Assembly (NCBI RefSeq): GCF_001592305.1
Contig: NZ_BCWR01000016.1
Coordinates: forward strand, 124,001-188,000
Direction of reading: 5' to 3'
Source of the DNA: Hydrogenophaga taeniospiralis CCUG 15921
GTDB lineage: Bacteria; Pseudomonadota; Gammaproteobacteria; Burkholderiales; Burkholderiaceae_C
Length of the DNA stretch: 64,000 nucleotides
A program made the translations under genes and the position numbers. Position 1 is the stretch's first letter, and the number at the start of each line of letters is the position of its first letter. Below are positions 38,153 to 46,357 of this stretch, one piece after another. Under the pieces are notes generated by a model that saw nothing but the letters and a program-made list of their open reading frames with translations, did no database searches and was not told the DNA's origin.

Positions 38153-39192
38153 CAGGAACCTGTGGATTCGCGCACGATCAGCCAGCGGTCGCCTTTCTTG
38201 ATCATGTCGAGCGACTTGCGGCCGCTGACATTGATGTTGTCGGAACTGTAGGCTTGCTGGAACTGTGCGGTGGCGCGCTCACCCTGCACAGTAACGGACA
38301 GATCGCTGATGCCCACGTCGATGCGGGTGCGCGGCACGATGCGGGCTCTGCGGTCGGCTTCCCACGCACTGCGCGACTGCCCCTTGGGTGGTGCGAAGTT
38401 GGGTGCATAGGCCGCCAGATAGTCTTGCATGTTCTTGCTCGACCAAGCCTTGGCCCAGGCTTGCACCGCGGCTTCAACATCGCTCTTTTCACTGCCCATC
38501 GCGACGGGTGCGGCCGTCGGCGCGGGTGCTGGCTTGGCGGCAGTTGCGGCCGGAGCAGTCACAGGGGCGGTGACCGCTGCTGTGGCGGCGGCACGAGCGC
38601 CTTTGGTGTCGGCTGAGAAGAGGCTGCGGATCAGACTCAGTTTGGGAGCGACGCCGGTGTTGCCCGAATCCAATTGCAGCGCCTTGCTGTAGGCCTGGCT
38701 GGCCAGCTTGGCATACACGTCGCCCAGATTTTCGTGGGCCGTGGCGTAACTCGGGTTGGTGCGGATTGCCATTTCAAGCGCTGCGCGCGCCTTGTCGAAC
38801 TGGCTCTGACCGGCGTACAGCACGGCCAGGTTATTGTAGGGTTCGGGCAGCTCGGGGTAGTCTTCGGTCAGCTTGGTGAACGTTGCGATCGCATCGGTGG
38901 GCTTGCCGCTTTCGGTCTGGATCACACCCTTGAGGAAGCGCATCTGGGCATCGCGTGGCTTGTTGGCCAGGTGCTGATCGGCTTTGGTCAGGGCTTCGGT
39001 GAACTGGCCGGCACGCATGAGGCGATTGACCTCGGCGTAGTCATCGGATTGGGCCACCGCCACTGAAGCGCCCAAGGCCGCCGAGAGCGCGACTGCAAGG
39101 GCCATCAGGCGCAGAGGTTGGGCGACCTTGGCACGGGTGCCGCTGCGAAATTGCGCTTGCAGGAAAGACGGGGTTTTCATGGGGTGGGGCAT
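38152..39192 (-). CDS. Exported TPR protein with C-terminal Cds6/NTF2-like domain
   Basis: The 346-residue protein has a signal peptide (AQPLRLMALAVALSAALGAS, cleaved near VAVAQS). Tetratricopeptide repeats follow at ~48-170 (AEVNRLMRAGQFTEALTKAD, PEPYNNLAVLYAGQSQFDKA, AHENLGDVYAKLASQAYSKA). An Ala/Pro-rich linker then leads to a C-terminal domain (~240-346) ending in IKKGDRWLIVRESTGS. That domain resembles the end of the adjacent L,D-transpeptidase. I infer a periplasmic partner or scaffold for the transpeptidase. An internal ATG at 39180 is an equally good start. Confidence 0.82.
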   Translation of the reverse strand: MPHPMKTPSFLQAQFRSGTRAKVAQPLRLMALAVALSAALGASVAVAQSDDYAEVNRLMRAGQFTEALTKADQHLANKPRDAQMRFLKGVIQTESGKPTDAIATFTKLTEDYPELPEPYNNLAVLYAGQSQFDKARAALEMAIRTNPSYATAHENLGDVYAKLASQAYSKALQLDSGNTGVAPKLSLIRSLFSADTKGARAAATAAVTAPVTAPAATAAKPAPAPTAAPVAMGSEKSDVEAAVQAWAKAWSSKNMQDYLAAYAPNFAPPKGQSRSAWEADRRARIVPRTRIDVGISDLSVTVQGERATAQFQQAYSSDNINVSGRKSLDMIKKGDRWLIVRESTGS

Positions 39193-39486
39193 GGGACCTC
39201 AGATGGCGAAAGCGGCGGACCAAAGACGGTGGACGGACCTGCAAAACATCACTATAGCGCCCCTCGGGGCGCGGTCATGCTGCCTGGGGCTGGCTATACT
39301 GGCAGATTGTATCTGAGGGGGTAAGTCCAATGGCTTCCTGACGCGAGGGGTGTGACCTGCATCCCGCCGTGTGGTGGCCGGCCCGACCCATTGCCGCGAC
39401 CGGCGCTTTCCCAAGGCATAGCCGATGCGCCGATGGCCAGTGGGTTCAACGGTTGCGGCGCATTTAACCCGTGTGGTCCGTTTCCC
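39193..39486. promoter_or_regulatory. Divergent intergenic region between TPR gene and cysS
   Basis: No gene is visible in these 294 bp. A 7-bp GC palindrome (GCGCCCC-TC-GGGGCGC) lies near 39256, and a TATACT hexamer near 39294 could serve as a -10 element for cysS. Its -35 partner is not obvious. An alternative cysS start (ATG, 39433) falls inside this stretch. Confidence 0.35.
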
Positions 39487-40872
39487 ATGACTTTGAGCAT
39501 TTTCAATACCCTGTCCCGACGCATGGAGGCCTTTGAGCCTCTGGAGCCAGGCCATGTGCGCATGTATGTGTGCGGCATGACGATCTACGACCTGTGCCAC
39601 ATTGGGCACGCCCGGATGATGATGGCCTTCGACGTGGTGCAGCGCTGGCTCAAGGTCAGCGGTTACCGCGTCACCTACGTGCGCAACATCACGGACATCG
39701 ACGACAAGATCATCAAGCGCGCACTGGAGCGCGGCATCACCCTGCGGGCACTGACCGACGAAATGACCGCGGCGATGCACGAGGACATCGGCGCGCTGGG
39801 CATCGAGCCCCCCAGCCTGGAACCGCGCGCCACCGAGTACGTGCCCCAGATGCTGTCGCTGATCGGCACGCTGCAGGGCAAGGGGCTGGCGTATCAAGCC
39901 GACAACGGCGACGTGAACTTCGCCGTGCGCAAGTTCGACGGCTACGGCAAGCTCTCGGGCAAATCGCTGGACGACTTGCGGGCCGGTGAGCGGGTGGCGG
40001 TGGCGGCCGACAAAAATGATCCATTGGACTTCGTGCTCTGGAAGTCGGCCAAGCCCGAGGAGCCGGCGGAGGCCAAGTGGGACAGCCCGTTCGGCCCGGG
40101 CCGTCCCGGATGGCACATTGAATGCTCGGCCATGAGCTGCGCCACCCTGGGTGAAACCTTCGACATCCACGGAGGGGGAGCCGATCTGCAGTTCCCACAC
40201 CACGAAAACGAGATCGCGCAGTCGGAGGGGGCGAACGGCCAGCCGCTGGCCCGGTTCTGGATGCACAACGGATTCGTGCGCGTGGACAACGAAAAGATGT
40301 CCAAGAGCCTGGGCAATTTTTTCACCATCCGTGAGGTGCTGCAGAAGTACGACCCGGAAACGGTGCGTTTCTTCATCCTGCGTGCCCACTACCGCAGCGC
40401 GCTGAACTACAGCGACGTGCATCTGGACGACGCGCGAGCTGCACTCAAGCGCCTGTACACCGCGCTCAGCCTGGTGCCGGCCGTGGATGCCCCGATCGAC
40501 TGGAACCAGCCGTTTGCCCAGCGCTTCCGTGCCGCGATGGACGAGGATTTCGGCACCCCCGAGGCGATGGCCGTGCTGTTCGATCTGGCGGGCGAAGTCA
40601 ACCGCAGCCGGGATGCGTCGTTGGCCGGTCTGTTGCGCGCGTTGGGCGGCACCCTCGGGCTGCTGCAGGTCGATCCTGCGGGGTATCTGCAGGGCGGCGG
40701 CGCGGCGACGGGCGGTCTGGATGAGTCGGCCATCCTGGACCTGATTGCCCAGCGGTCCGCGGCCAAACAGGCCCGCAATTTCGCCGAGGCCGACCGTATC
40801 CGAGAGGCCCTGCAGGCGCAGGGGGTGGTGCTCAAGGACAGTCCGTCCGGCACCACCTGGGAGCGCCACTGA
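39487..40872 (+). CDS. cysS: Cysteinyl-tRNA synthetase
   Basis: The 461-residue class I synthetase charges tRNA-Cys. Its nucleotide-binding HIGH motif is at 38-41 (in [11 protein letters not shown]), the KMSKS loop at 270-274 ([11 protein letters not shown]), and zinc ligands include C29 (MYVCGMT), the cysteine in WHIECSAM, and the histidine cluster FPHHENE. Length is normal. The ATG at 39487 fits the family N-terminus ([16 protein letters not shown]). The stop overlaps the next gene by one base. Confidence 0.97.
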   Translation: MTLSIFNTLSRRMEAFEPLEPGHVRMYVCGMTIYDLCHIGHARMMMAFDVVQRWLKVSGYRVTYVRNITDIDDKIIKRALERGITLRALTDEMTAAMHEDIGALGIEPPSLEPRATEYVPQMLSLIGTLQGKGLAYQADNGDVNFAVRKFDGYGKLSGKSLDDLRAGERVAVAADKNDPLDFVLWKSAKPEEPAEAKWDSPFGPGRPGWHIECSAMSCATLGETFDIHGGGADLQFPHHENEIAQSEGANGQPLARFWMHNGFVRVDNEKMSKSLGNFFTIREVLQKYDPETVRFFILRAHYRSALNYSDVHLDDARAALKRLYTALSLVPAVDAPIDWNQPFAQRFRAAMDEDFGTPEAMAVLFDLAGEVNRSRDASLAGLLRALGGTLGLLQVDPAGYLQGGGAATGGLDESAILDLIAQRSAAKQARNFAEADRIREALQAQGVVLKDSPSGTTWERH

Positions 40873-41522
40873 TGGCCGCGTCCGTCCTGCCTGATGTCGG
40901 CCCCGCAGCGCCTGAATACTGGGTGGAAGCCTGCCGCCATCTGATGAAGCGCGACCGTGTGATGAAGAAGCTGATTCCGCTGCATGGCGGCGTCTGTCTG
41001 CAGTCGCGGGGGGATGCTTTTGTCACGCTGGCGCGCAGCATCGTGGGCCAGCAGATATCGGTCAAGGCCGCGCAGTCGGTCTGGGACCGTTTTGCCGTGC
41101 TGCCGAAGAAAATGCTGCCATCGCAGGTGCTGAAGCTCAAGGTGGACGACATGCGTGCGGCAGGCCTGTCGGCCCGCAAGGTGGAGTACCTCGTTGATCT
41201 CGCGCTGCACTTCGCCAACAACCAGGTGCATGTGGACGCCTGGGCGGAGATGGATGACGAGGCGATCATCAGCGAACTGGTGGCCATTCGCGGCATTGGC
41301 CGCTGGACCGCCGAGATGTTCCTGATCTTCCACCTGATGCGACCCAATGTGTTGCCACTGGACGATCTGGGCCTGCAAAATGGCATCAGCCACTGCTATT
41401 TTTCTGGTGAACCCGTGAGCCGAAGCGAGATACGCGAAGTGGCGGCGACCTGGGCGCCATTCTGCAGTGTGGCGACTTGGTATATTTGGCGCTCGCTGGA
41501 TCCGGCCCCCGTGGCCTATTGA
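40872..41522 (+). CDS. DNA-3-methyladenine glycosylase (AlkA-like, HhH-GPD)
   Basis: The 216-residue base-excision repair glycosylase contains the helix-hairpin-helix VAIRGIGRWTAEMFL (~138-151) and, 14 residues later, the catalytic aspartate of the GPD motif in VLPLDD (D164/D165). The N-terminal helical part matches short AlkA/MAG-type enzymes. It would excise alkylated purines. It is translationally coupled to cysS by TGATG overlap, an arrangement that groups repair with housekeeping genes in this lineage. Confidence 0.9.
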   Translation: MAASVLPDVGPAAPEYWVEACRHLMKRDRVMKKLIPLHGGVCLQSRGDAFVTLARSIVGQQISVKAAQSVWDRFAVLPKKMLPSQVLKLKVDDMRAAGLSARKVEYLVDLALHFANNQVHVDAWAEMDDEAIISELVAIRGIGRWTAEMFLIFHLMRPNVLPLDDLGLQNGISHCYFSGEPVSRSEIREVAATWAPFCSVATWYIWRSLDPAPVAY

Positions 41523-41657
41523 GGACCCCCCCACCCGCGTTGCTAGCTCCCTTCGTGTAGCCGCATCCCCCTCCAGGGGCGGCATCAGTGGCCCGGCCAA
41601 GCCGGTTCCGCCGTGTCCCCCCAGAGGCATTTCGTCAAAGACCAGAGGAGTCGACTC

Positions 41658-42647
41658 TTGGCCAAAAAGAACTTCCTCGACTTCGAGCAACCCATTGCCG
41701 AACTCGAATCCAAAATCGAAGAGCTCCGTTATGTGCAGACCGAGTCCGCGGTCGACATCTCGGCGGAAATCGAACAGCTGTCGGGCAAAAGCCTGCAGCT
41801 GACCAAGGACATCTACAGCAGCCTCACGCCCTGGCAGATCACCAAGATCGCGCGCCACGCCGACCGGCCTTACACGCTGGACTATGTGCGCGAGATCTTC
41901 ACGCACTTCCAGGAGCTGCATGGCGATCGCCACTTTTCGGATGACCTCTCCATCGTTGGCGGTCTGGCCCGTTTCAATGGCCAGCCCTGCATGGTGCTCG
42001 GGCATCAGAAGGGACGCGACACCAAGGAGCGCGGCCTGCGCAACTTCGGCATGACCAAACCCGAGGGTTACCGCAAGGCGCTGCGCCTGATGAAGGTGGC
42101 CGAGAAGTTCAAGCTGCCGGTGTTCACCTTCGTGGACACGCCGGGCGCCTACCCCGGCATCGATGCCGAGGAGCGTGGCCAGTCCGAAGCCATTGGCCGC
42201 AACATTTTCGAGATGGCGCAGCTCGAGGTGCCCATCATCTCCACCATCATCGGTGAAGGGGGTTCCGGCGGTGCGCTGGCCATCTCGGTGGCCGATCAGG
42301 TGTTGATGCTGCAGTACTCGGTCTATTCGGTCATCAGCCCTGAGGGTTGTGCCTCGATCCTCTGGAAAACCAGCGACCGTGCCAGCGATGCGGCCGATGC
42401 GCTGGGCATCACCGCGCACCGCCTCAAGGCGCTCGGCCTGGTGGACAAGATCGTGAACGAGCCGGTGGGGGGCGCGCACCGCGACCACAAGCAGATGGCC
42501 GCGTTCCTCAAGCGCGCGCTGACCGATGCCTGGCGCCAGGTGGCCGATCTCAAGGTCAAGGAGCTGGTGGACCGCCGCTACGCGCGCCTCAACAGCTACG
42601 GCCGCTACACCGACACCAAGGCCGACAGCAAGCAGGACAAACGCTGA
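41658..42647 (+). CDS. accA: Acetyl-CoA carboxylase carboxyltransferase subunit alpha
   Basis: AccA with AccD transfers CO2 from biotin to acetyl-CoA, the first step of fatty acid synthesis. I take the TTG at 41658, which has AGAGGAG 7 nt upstream and yields the usual [16 protein letters not shown] start (329 residues). Motifs include [41 protein letters not shown] and [15 protein letters not shown] for CoA and oxyanion binding. A preceding 135-bp gap separates it from the glycosylase; tilS follows after 7 bp. Confidence 0.95.
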   Translation: MAKKNFLDFEQPIAELESKIEELRYVQTESAVDISAEIEQLSGKSLQLTKDIYSSLTPWQITKIARHADRPYTLDYVREIFTHFQELHGDRHFSDDLSIVGGLARFNGQPCMVLGHQKGRDTKERGLRNFGMTKPEGYRKALRLMKVAEKFKLPVFTFVDTPGAYPGIDAEERGQSEAIGRNIFEMAQLEVPIISTIIGEGGSGGALAISVADQVLMLQYSVYSVISPEGCASILWKTSDRASDAADALGITAHRLKALGLVDKIVNEPVGGAHRDHKQMAAFLKRALTDAWRQVADLKVKELVDRRYARLNSYGRYTDTKADSKQDKR

Positions 42648-42654
42648 GGTGATC

Positions 42655-43629
42655 ATGGCCGCACCGCTGCCCAACCCCTGCGAGCAGGCGTTGGCCCAAT
42701 GGTGCGCATGTGAACCGTCGCTGGCGGCGCCATCCCGGATGGCCGTGGCTTACAGCGCTGGGGCCGATTCCACCGCCTTGCTGCTGGCCGCATGGCAGCG
42801 CTGGCCCGATCGGGTCGTGGCACTGCATGTGCACCACGGCCTGCAGGCCGCTGCCGATGGCTTCGAGTCCCATGCCCGGGGTTTCTGTCTGCAGCATGGC
42901 ATCGAATTGCGGGTGACCCGGGTCGATGCGGCGCATGCCCCGGGCCAGAGTCCCGAAGACGCGGCACGCGTGATGCGCTACCTGACGCTGGCAAACATGG
43001 CTCAGCAGGCGCAGGCCGCGTGCGTGTTGCTGGGGCAGCACGCCGACGACCAGGCCGAGACCCTTCTGCTGGCCCTCAGCCGCGGTGCGGGTTTGCCGGG
43101 GCTGGCGGCCATGCCCGAGCGGTTCGAGCGGCACGGTGTGTGGTTTGGCCGCCCGTTGCTGGCGTTGACGAGCCAGTCTTTGCGCGATTGGCTTCGGGAC
43201 TCGGGCCACGCCTTTGTGGATGACCCGAGCAACAGCGACCAGCGCTTCACGCGCAACCGCATCCGCGCCGTGCTCATGCCCGCGTGGGAGGCGTGTTTTC
43301 CGGGTTTTCGGGCCATGTTGGCGCGCAGTGCCCGACACGCTGCCCAGGCACAGGTGCTGCTCGATGATCTGGCGCGGCTGGACCTGGCCGAGACGGGCTC
43401 ACCGCCACTCATCCGGTCGCTGCAGCGCCTGACGCCCGAACGCCAGGCCAACGCCTTGCGCCACTGGCTGCGCAGCAGCGCGGGGGCGGCGGCGAGCGCG
43501 GCGCAGCTCGACGAGCTGTTGGCGCAGATCGCCCACTGCAACACACGCGGCCACCAGATCCGCCTCAAGGTCGCCACGGGGTTCGTGGTCCGGGACGGCG
43601 AGAGGCTGCGTTACACCCCGCCGATATAA
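42655..43629 (+). CDS. tilS: tRNA(Ile)-lysidine synthase
   Basis: TilS converts C34 of the CAU-anticodon tRNA-Ile to lysidine, allowing AUA decoding. The ATG at 42655 gives 324 residues. The ATP-pyrophosphatase PP-loop is SAGADS (34-39), and the family motifs LGQHADDQAETLLL and DDPSNSDQRFTRNRIR are present. The C-terminal domain is shorter than in E. coli, as in other Burkholderiales. It sits directly after accA. Confidence 0.94.
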   Translation: MAAPLPNPCEQALAQWCACEPSLAAPSRMAVAYSAGADSTALLLAAWQRWPDRVVALHVHHGLQAAADGFESHARGFCLQHGIELRVTRVDAAHAPGQSPEDAARVMRYLTLANMAQQAQAACVLLGQHADDQAETLLLALSRGAGLPGLAAMPERFERHGVWFGRPLLALTSQSLRDWLRDSGHAFVDDPSNSDQRFTRNRIRAVLMPAWEACFPGFRAMLARSARHAAQAQVLLDDLARLDLAETGSPPLIRSLQRLTPERQANALRHWLRSSAGAAASAAQLDELLAQIAHCNTRGHQIRLKVATGFVVRDGERLRYTPPI

Positions 43630-43730
43630 TTGATCGGTTTTGCCCTGGGCCCAACGGCTCGACAGACCGCGTGGCCGCTGCGGGTCACACCGACTTCCCA
43701 CAGATACACACCCAACCCCGATCCAACCCG

Positions 43731-45011
43731 ATGGCTTTGATTGTTCACAAGTACGGCGGCACCTCCATGGGGTCCACCGAGCGCATCCGTAACGTGGCCC
43801 GGCGCGTGGCCAAGTGGCACAAGGCCGGCCACCAGATGGTGGTGGTGCCCAGCGCCATGAGCGGCGAGACCAACCGCCTGCTGGGTCTGGCCAAAGAGCT
43901 GGCTCCGGCCAAGACCGACAGCGCCTATGGCCGCGAACTCGACATGCTGGCCGCCACTGGCGAGCAGGCGTCATCGGCCCTGCTGGCCATTGCCTTGCAG
44001 GCCGAAGGCCTGGAGGCGGTGAGCTATGCCGGCTGGCAGGTCCCCATCAAGACCAACAGCGCCTACACCAAGGCGCGCATCGAGTCGATTGACGACGCCC
44101 GCGTGCGTGCCGATCTGGGCGCCGGCAAGGTGGTCATCGTCACCGGCTTCCAGGGTGTGGACCCAGAGGGCAACATCACCACCCTGGGCCGTGGTGGTAG
44201 CGACACCTCGGCCGTGGCCGTGGCCGCCGCGCTCAAGGCCGCCGAGTGCCTGATCTACACCGACGTGGATGGTGTGTACACGACCGACCCGCGTGTGGTG
44301 CCCGAAGCGCGCCGCTTGCTGCGCGTGAGCTTTGAAGAGATGCTGGAGATGGCCAGCATGGGCAGCAAGGTGCTGCAGATCCGCTCGGTGGAATTCGCCG
44401 GCAAGTACAAGGTGCCTCTGCGCGTGCTCTCCAGCTTCACGCCCTGGGACATCGACCTGAATGAAGAAGCCGCCTCCGGCACCCTGATCACTTTTGAGGA
44501 AGACGAAGAAATGGAACAAGCCGTCGTTTCCGGCATTGCCTTCAACCGCGACGAAGCCAAGATCTCCGTGCTCGGCGTGCCCGACAAACCCGGCATCGCG
44601 TACCAGATCCTGGGCGCGGTGGCCGAGGCCAACATCGAAGTCGACGTGATCATCCAGAACCTGAGCAAGGACGGCAAGACCGACTTCAGCTTCACGGTGC
44701 ACCGCGGCGAATTCCAGAAGGCCATGGACCTGCTCAAGAACAAGGTCGTGCCCGAACTCGGCGCCGCTGACGTGGTGGGCGATGCGCGCATCTGCAAGGT
44801 CAGCATCGTGGGCATCGGCATGCGCAGCCACGTGGGTGTGGCCAGCCGCATGTTCAAGTGCCTGAGCGACGAGGGCATCAACATCCAGATGATCTCCACC
44901 TCGGAAATCAAGACCTCGGTCGTGATCGACGAGAAGTACATGGAACTGGCTGTGCGCGCCTTGCACCGCGAGTTCGACCTGGACCGCGCCGACGACAGCC
45001 TCGCTGGCTGA
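43731..45011 (+). CDS. lysC: Aspartokinase
   Basis: Aspartokinase phosphorylates aspartate at the head of lysine, threonine and methionine synthesis. The 426-residue protein starts MALIVHKYGGTSMGS (the KFGGTS motif with Tyr for Phe). It keeps the catalytic core (VTGFQGVDPEGNITTLGRGG, YTDVDGVYTTDPRVV) and ends with two ACT domains (from ~265) for feedback control. A TATAAT sequence overlaps the tilS stop (43625-43630) and may be the -10 element of its own promoter, though no clear -35 is seen. No ribosome-binding site is obvious. Confidence 0.96.
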   Translation: MALIVHKYGGTSMGSTERIRNVARRVAKWHKAGHQMVVVPSAMSGETNRLLGLAKELAPAKTDSAYGRELDMLAATGEQASSALLAIALQAEGLEAVSYAGWQVPIKTNSAYTKARIESIDDARVRADLGAGKVVIVTGFQGVDPEGNITTLGRGGSDTSAVAVAAALKAAECLIYTDVDGVYTTDPRVVPEARRLLRVSFEEMLEMASMGSKVLQIRSVEFAGKYKVPLRVLSSFTPWDIDLNEEAASGTLITFEEDEEMEQAVVSGIAFNRDEAKISVLGVPDKPGIAYQILGAVAEANIEVDVIIQNLSKDGKTDFSFTVHRGEFQKAMDLLKNKVVPELGAADVVGDARICKVSIVGIGMRSHVGVASRMFKCLSDEGINIQMISTSEIKTSVVIDEKYMELAVRALHREFDLDRADDSLAG

Positions 45012-45077
45012 TCGGGGCCGAAGTTGCATGCTGCGCTCGCTGAGCCGCCGGCAACTTGAGGCATAATAGAAGGCTCC

Positions 45078-45170
45078 GGAGCGATGACCGAGTGGCCGAA
45101 GGTGCTCCCCTGCTAAGGGAGTATGGGGTGTAGAGCCTCATCGAGGGTTCGAATCCCTCTCGCTCCGCCA
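45078..45170 (+). tRNA. tRNA-Ser (anticodon GCT)
   Basis: The 93-nt gene folds as a class II serine tRNA. Acceptor arm GGAGCGA (45078-45084) pairs with TCGCTCC (45160-45166), with discriminator G and encoded CCA (45168-45170). The anticodon loop CTGCTAA sits in a CTCCC/GGGAG stem, there is a long variable arm, and the T-loop is GGTTCGAATCC. It decodes AGC/AGU. It lies at the boundary between conserved housekeeping genes and the catabolic region. Confidence 0.97.
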
Positions 45171-45178
45171 GTATGACA

Positions 45179-45205
45179 AGGCTCCCACGCAAGTGGGGGC
45201 CTTTT
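45179..45205 (+). terminator. Intrinsic terminator after tRNA-Ser
   Basis: AAGGCTCCCAC, loop GCAA, GTGGGGGCC followed by TTTT forms a GC-rich stem-loop with a T tract 9 nt beyond the tRNA 3' end, typical of a tRNA gene terminator. Confidence 0.85.
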
Positions 45206-45326
45206 GTCTTTCTGAAGTCCCTGTTTCCGTAGGCTTGCGGCCAGTGGCGATTTCTCTGTCGCCAGGAGCACAGCCCTGGCGCAGAACTCAAGGCGATGTG
45301 TGCGGTCTGCGATCGACCGCTGCCCC

Positions 45327-46079
45327 TCAGCTGGTGGGCTGGTCTGCTGCGATGCGCGCCGTGATGGTGGCCGCCGCGTTGGTGATCAGCTTGACGAGGT
45401 AGTCCTGGGAGAAGGCAGCGAAACGTTCGTTGCTCCCGACCAAAGTGACCGCCCCCAGGATTCTTGATTTTTCATCGAAGATGGGCGCGGCCAGGCCCGT
45501 TTTTCCTGGGTCCAGCTCGCCCGCGCTCACGCAATAGCCCTGCTTGCGGATGGTCAGCATGGCCCGGGAAAAGTCCTTCCAGGTGGGCCCCAGCCGCTGC
45601 AGGTTGGGTTCTGCGGCATTGCTCTCGTAGACGCGCTTGAGCTGCCGGGGCAGCAGGTAGGCCAGGATCACCCGGGACGTGGCGCTTCGGAACAGGTCCA
45701 TGGGACGGCCGCGGCCGAAGTTCAAGGGCTCGGTTTCGCTGCCGTGTTTCTGCAGGATGTTGATGACGGTGGAGCTGTAGAGCTCGCTGATGAGGGCGTG
45801 CATGCCGGTGCGCGCGACCAGTTCGTCCAGCAGATCGCGGCTGCAGGTGATCAGCGGGTCGTATTCCGTCATGTGGCGGTCGAGTTCGATCACGCGCGGT
45901 CCCACCGCATAGCCCCGGGGCAGGCGCACCAACAGGCCCACATCGCTCAGTTCCCGCACGTAGCGGTAGGCGCTGGCCTGCGCATAGCCCAGCTGCGAGC
46001 AGATGGTCTCGACGTCGATCACCGGCTGCCCGGGCTTGAACAGATTGAGGATGTCGAGCATGCGTCGGAGGCTGTTCAT
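45327..46079 (-). CDS. IclR-family transcriptional regulator
   Basis: The ATG at 46079 gives 250 residues, the usual IclR length. The N-terminal winged helix (MNSLRRMLDILNLF, CSQLGYAQASAYRYVRELSD) is followed by the IclR effector domain (GRGRPMDLFRSATSRVILAY, QGYCVSAGELDPGKTGLAAP). It is transcribed divergently from the ThDP enzyme gene across 278 bp. That geometry and the catabolic cluster strongly suggest it controls the cluster in response to a pathway substrate or intermediate. The ligand is unknown. Confidence 0.92.
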   Translation of the reverse strand: MNSLRRMLDILNLFKPGQPVIDVETICSQLGYAQASAYRYVRELSDVGLLVRLPRGYAVGPRVIELDRHMTEYDPLITCSRDLLDELVARTGMHALISELYSSTVINILQKHGSETEPLNFGRGRPMDLFRSATSRVILAYLLPRQLKRVYESNAAEPNLQRLGPTWKDFSRAMLTIRKQGYCVSAGELDPGKTGLAAPIFDEKSRILGAVTLVGSNERFAAFSQDYLVKLITNAAATITARIAADQPTS

Positions 46080-46357
46080 GGTGGGGTCTTCTGGCGCTTC
46101 GGTGGCACTGCTTTGGTCGCGGCATCGAAGGCGACGTGCAGCAGCGGATGGACTGGGAAGGCGTGTTCGGGTGGCGTGAAGCTTATCCGAGCAGAGCCGG
46201 GATTCTCGCCTGATGCGGGTGGCCTGCGGCCCGTCTGGCGTAAGTGACTGCTTTGCGCGCGTATACACAATTTAATCTAAAAGATAAACAAGTACGTATA
46301 AAACATCTGACACACGTCAAGTTTTGCTGTTTTATCAATATTTGATAAAATGGCAGC
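46080..46357. promoter_or_regulatory. Divergent control region between IclR gene and catabolic cluster
   Basis: The right half (46259-46350) is strikingly AT-rich compared with its surroundings. It contains TGAC-ACAC-GTCA at 46308-46319 and, at 46330-46350, a perfect palindrome. These are the only AT-rich bases for kilobases around, so the cluster promoter should lie here. The left half is GC-rich and featureless to my eye. Confidence 0.65.
46330..46350. promoter_or_regulatory. 21-bp perfect palindrome, candidate operator
   Basis: Two 9-bp arms (TTTTATCAA and TTGATAAAA) flank a TAT centre, ending only 7 bp before the ATG of the ThDP enzyme gene. It overlaps a TAAAAT hexamer (46346-46351) that could be part of the core promoter. 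Length and symmetry fit a dimeric regulator such as the adjacent IclR protein. If it is the -10 region, the transcript would be nearly leaderless. Confidence 0.6.

Noticed and set aside
45171..45330. Integrase or attachment site next to tRNA-Ser
   Set aside because: No recombinase gene and no repeat of the tRNA 3' end is visible in the window.
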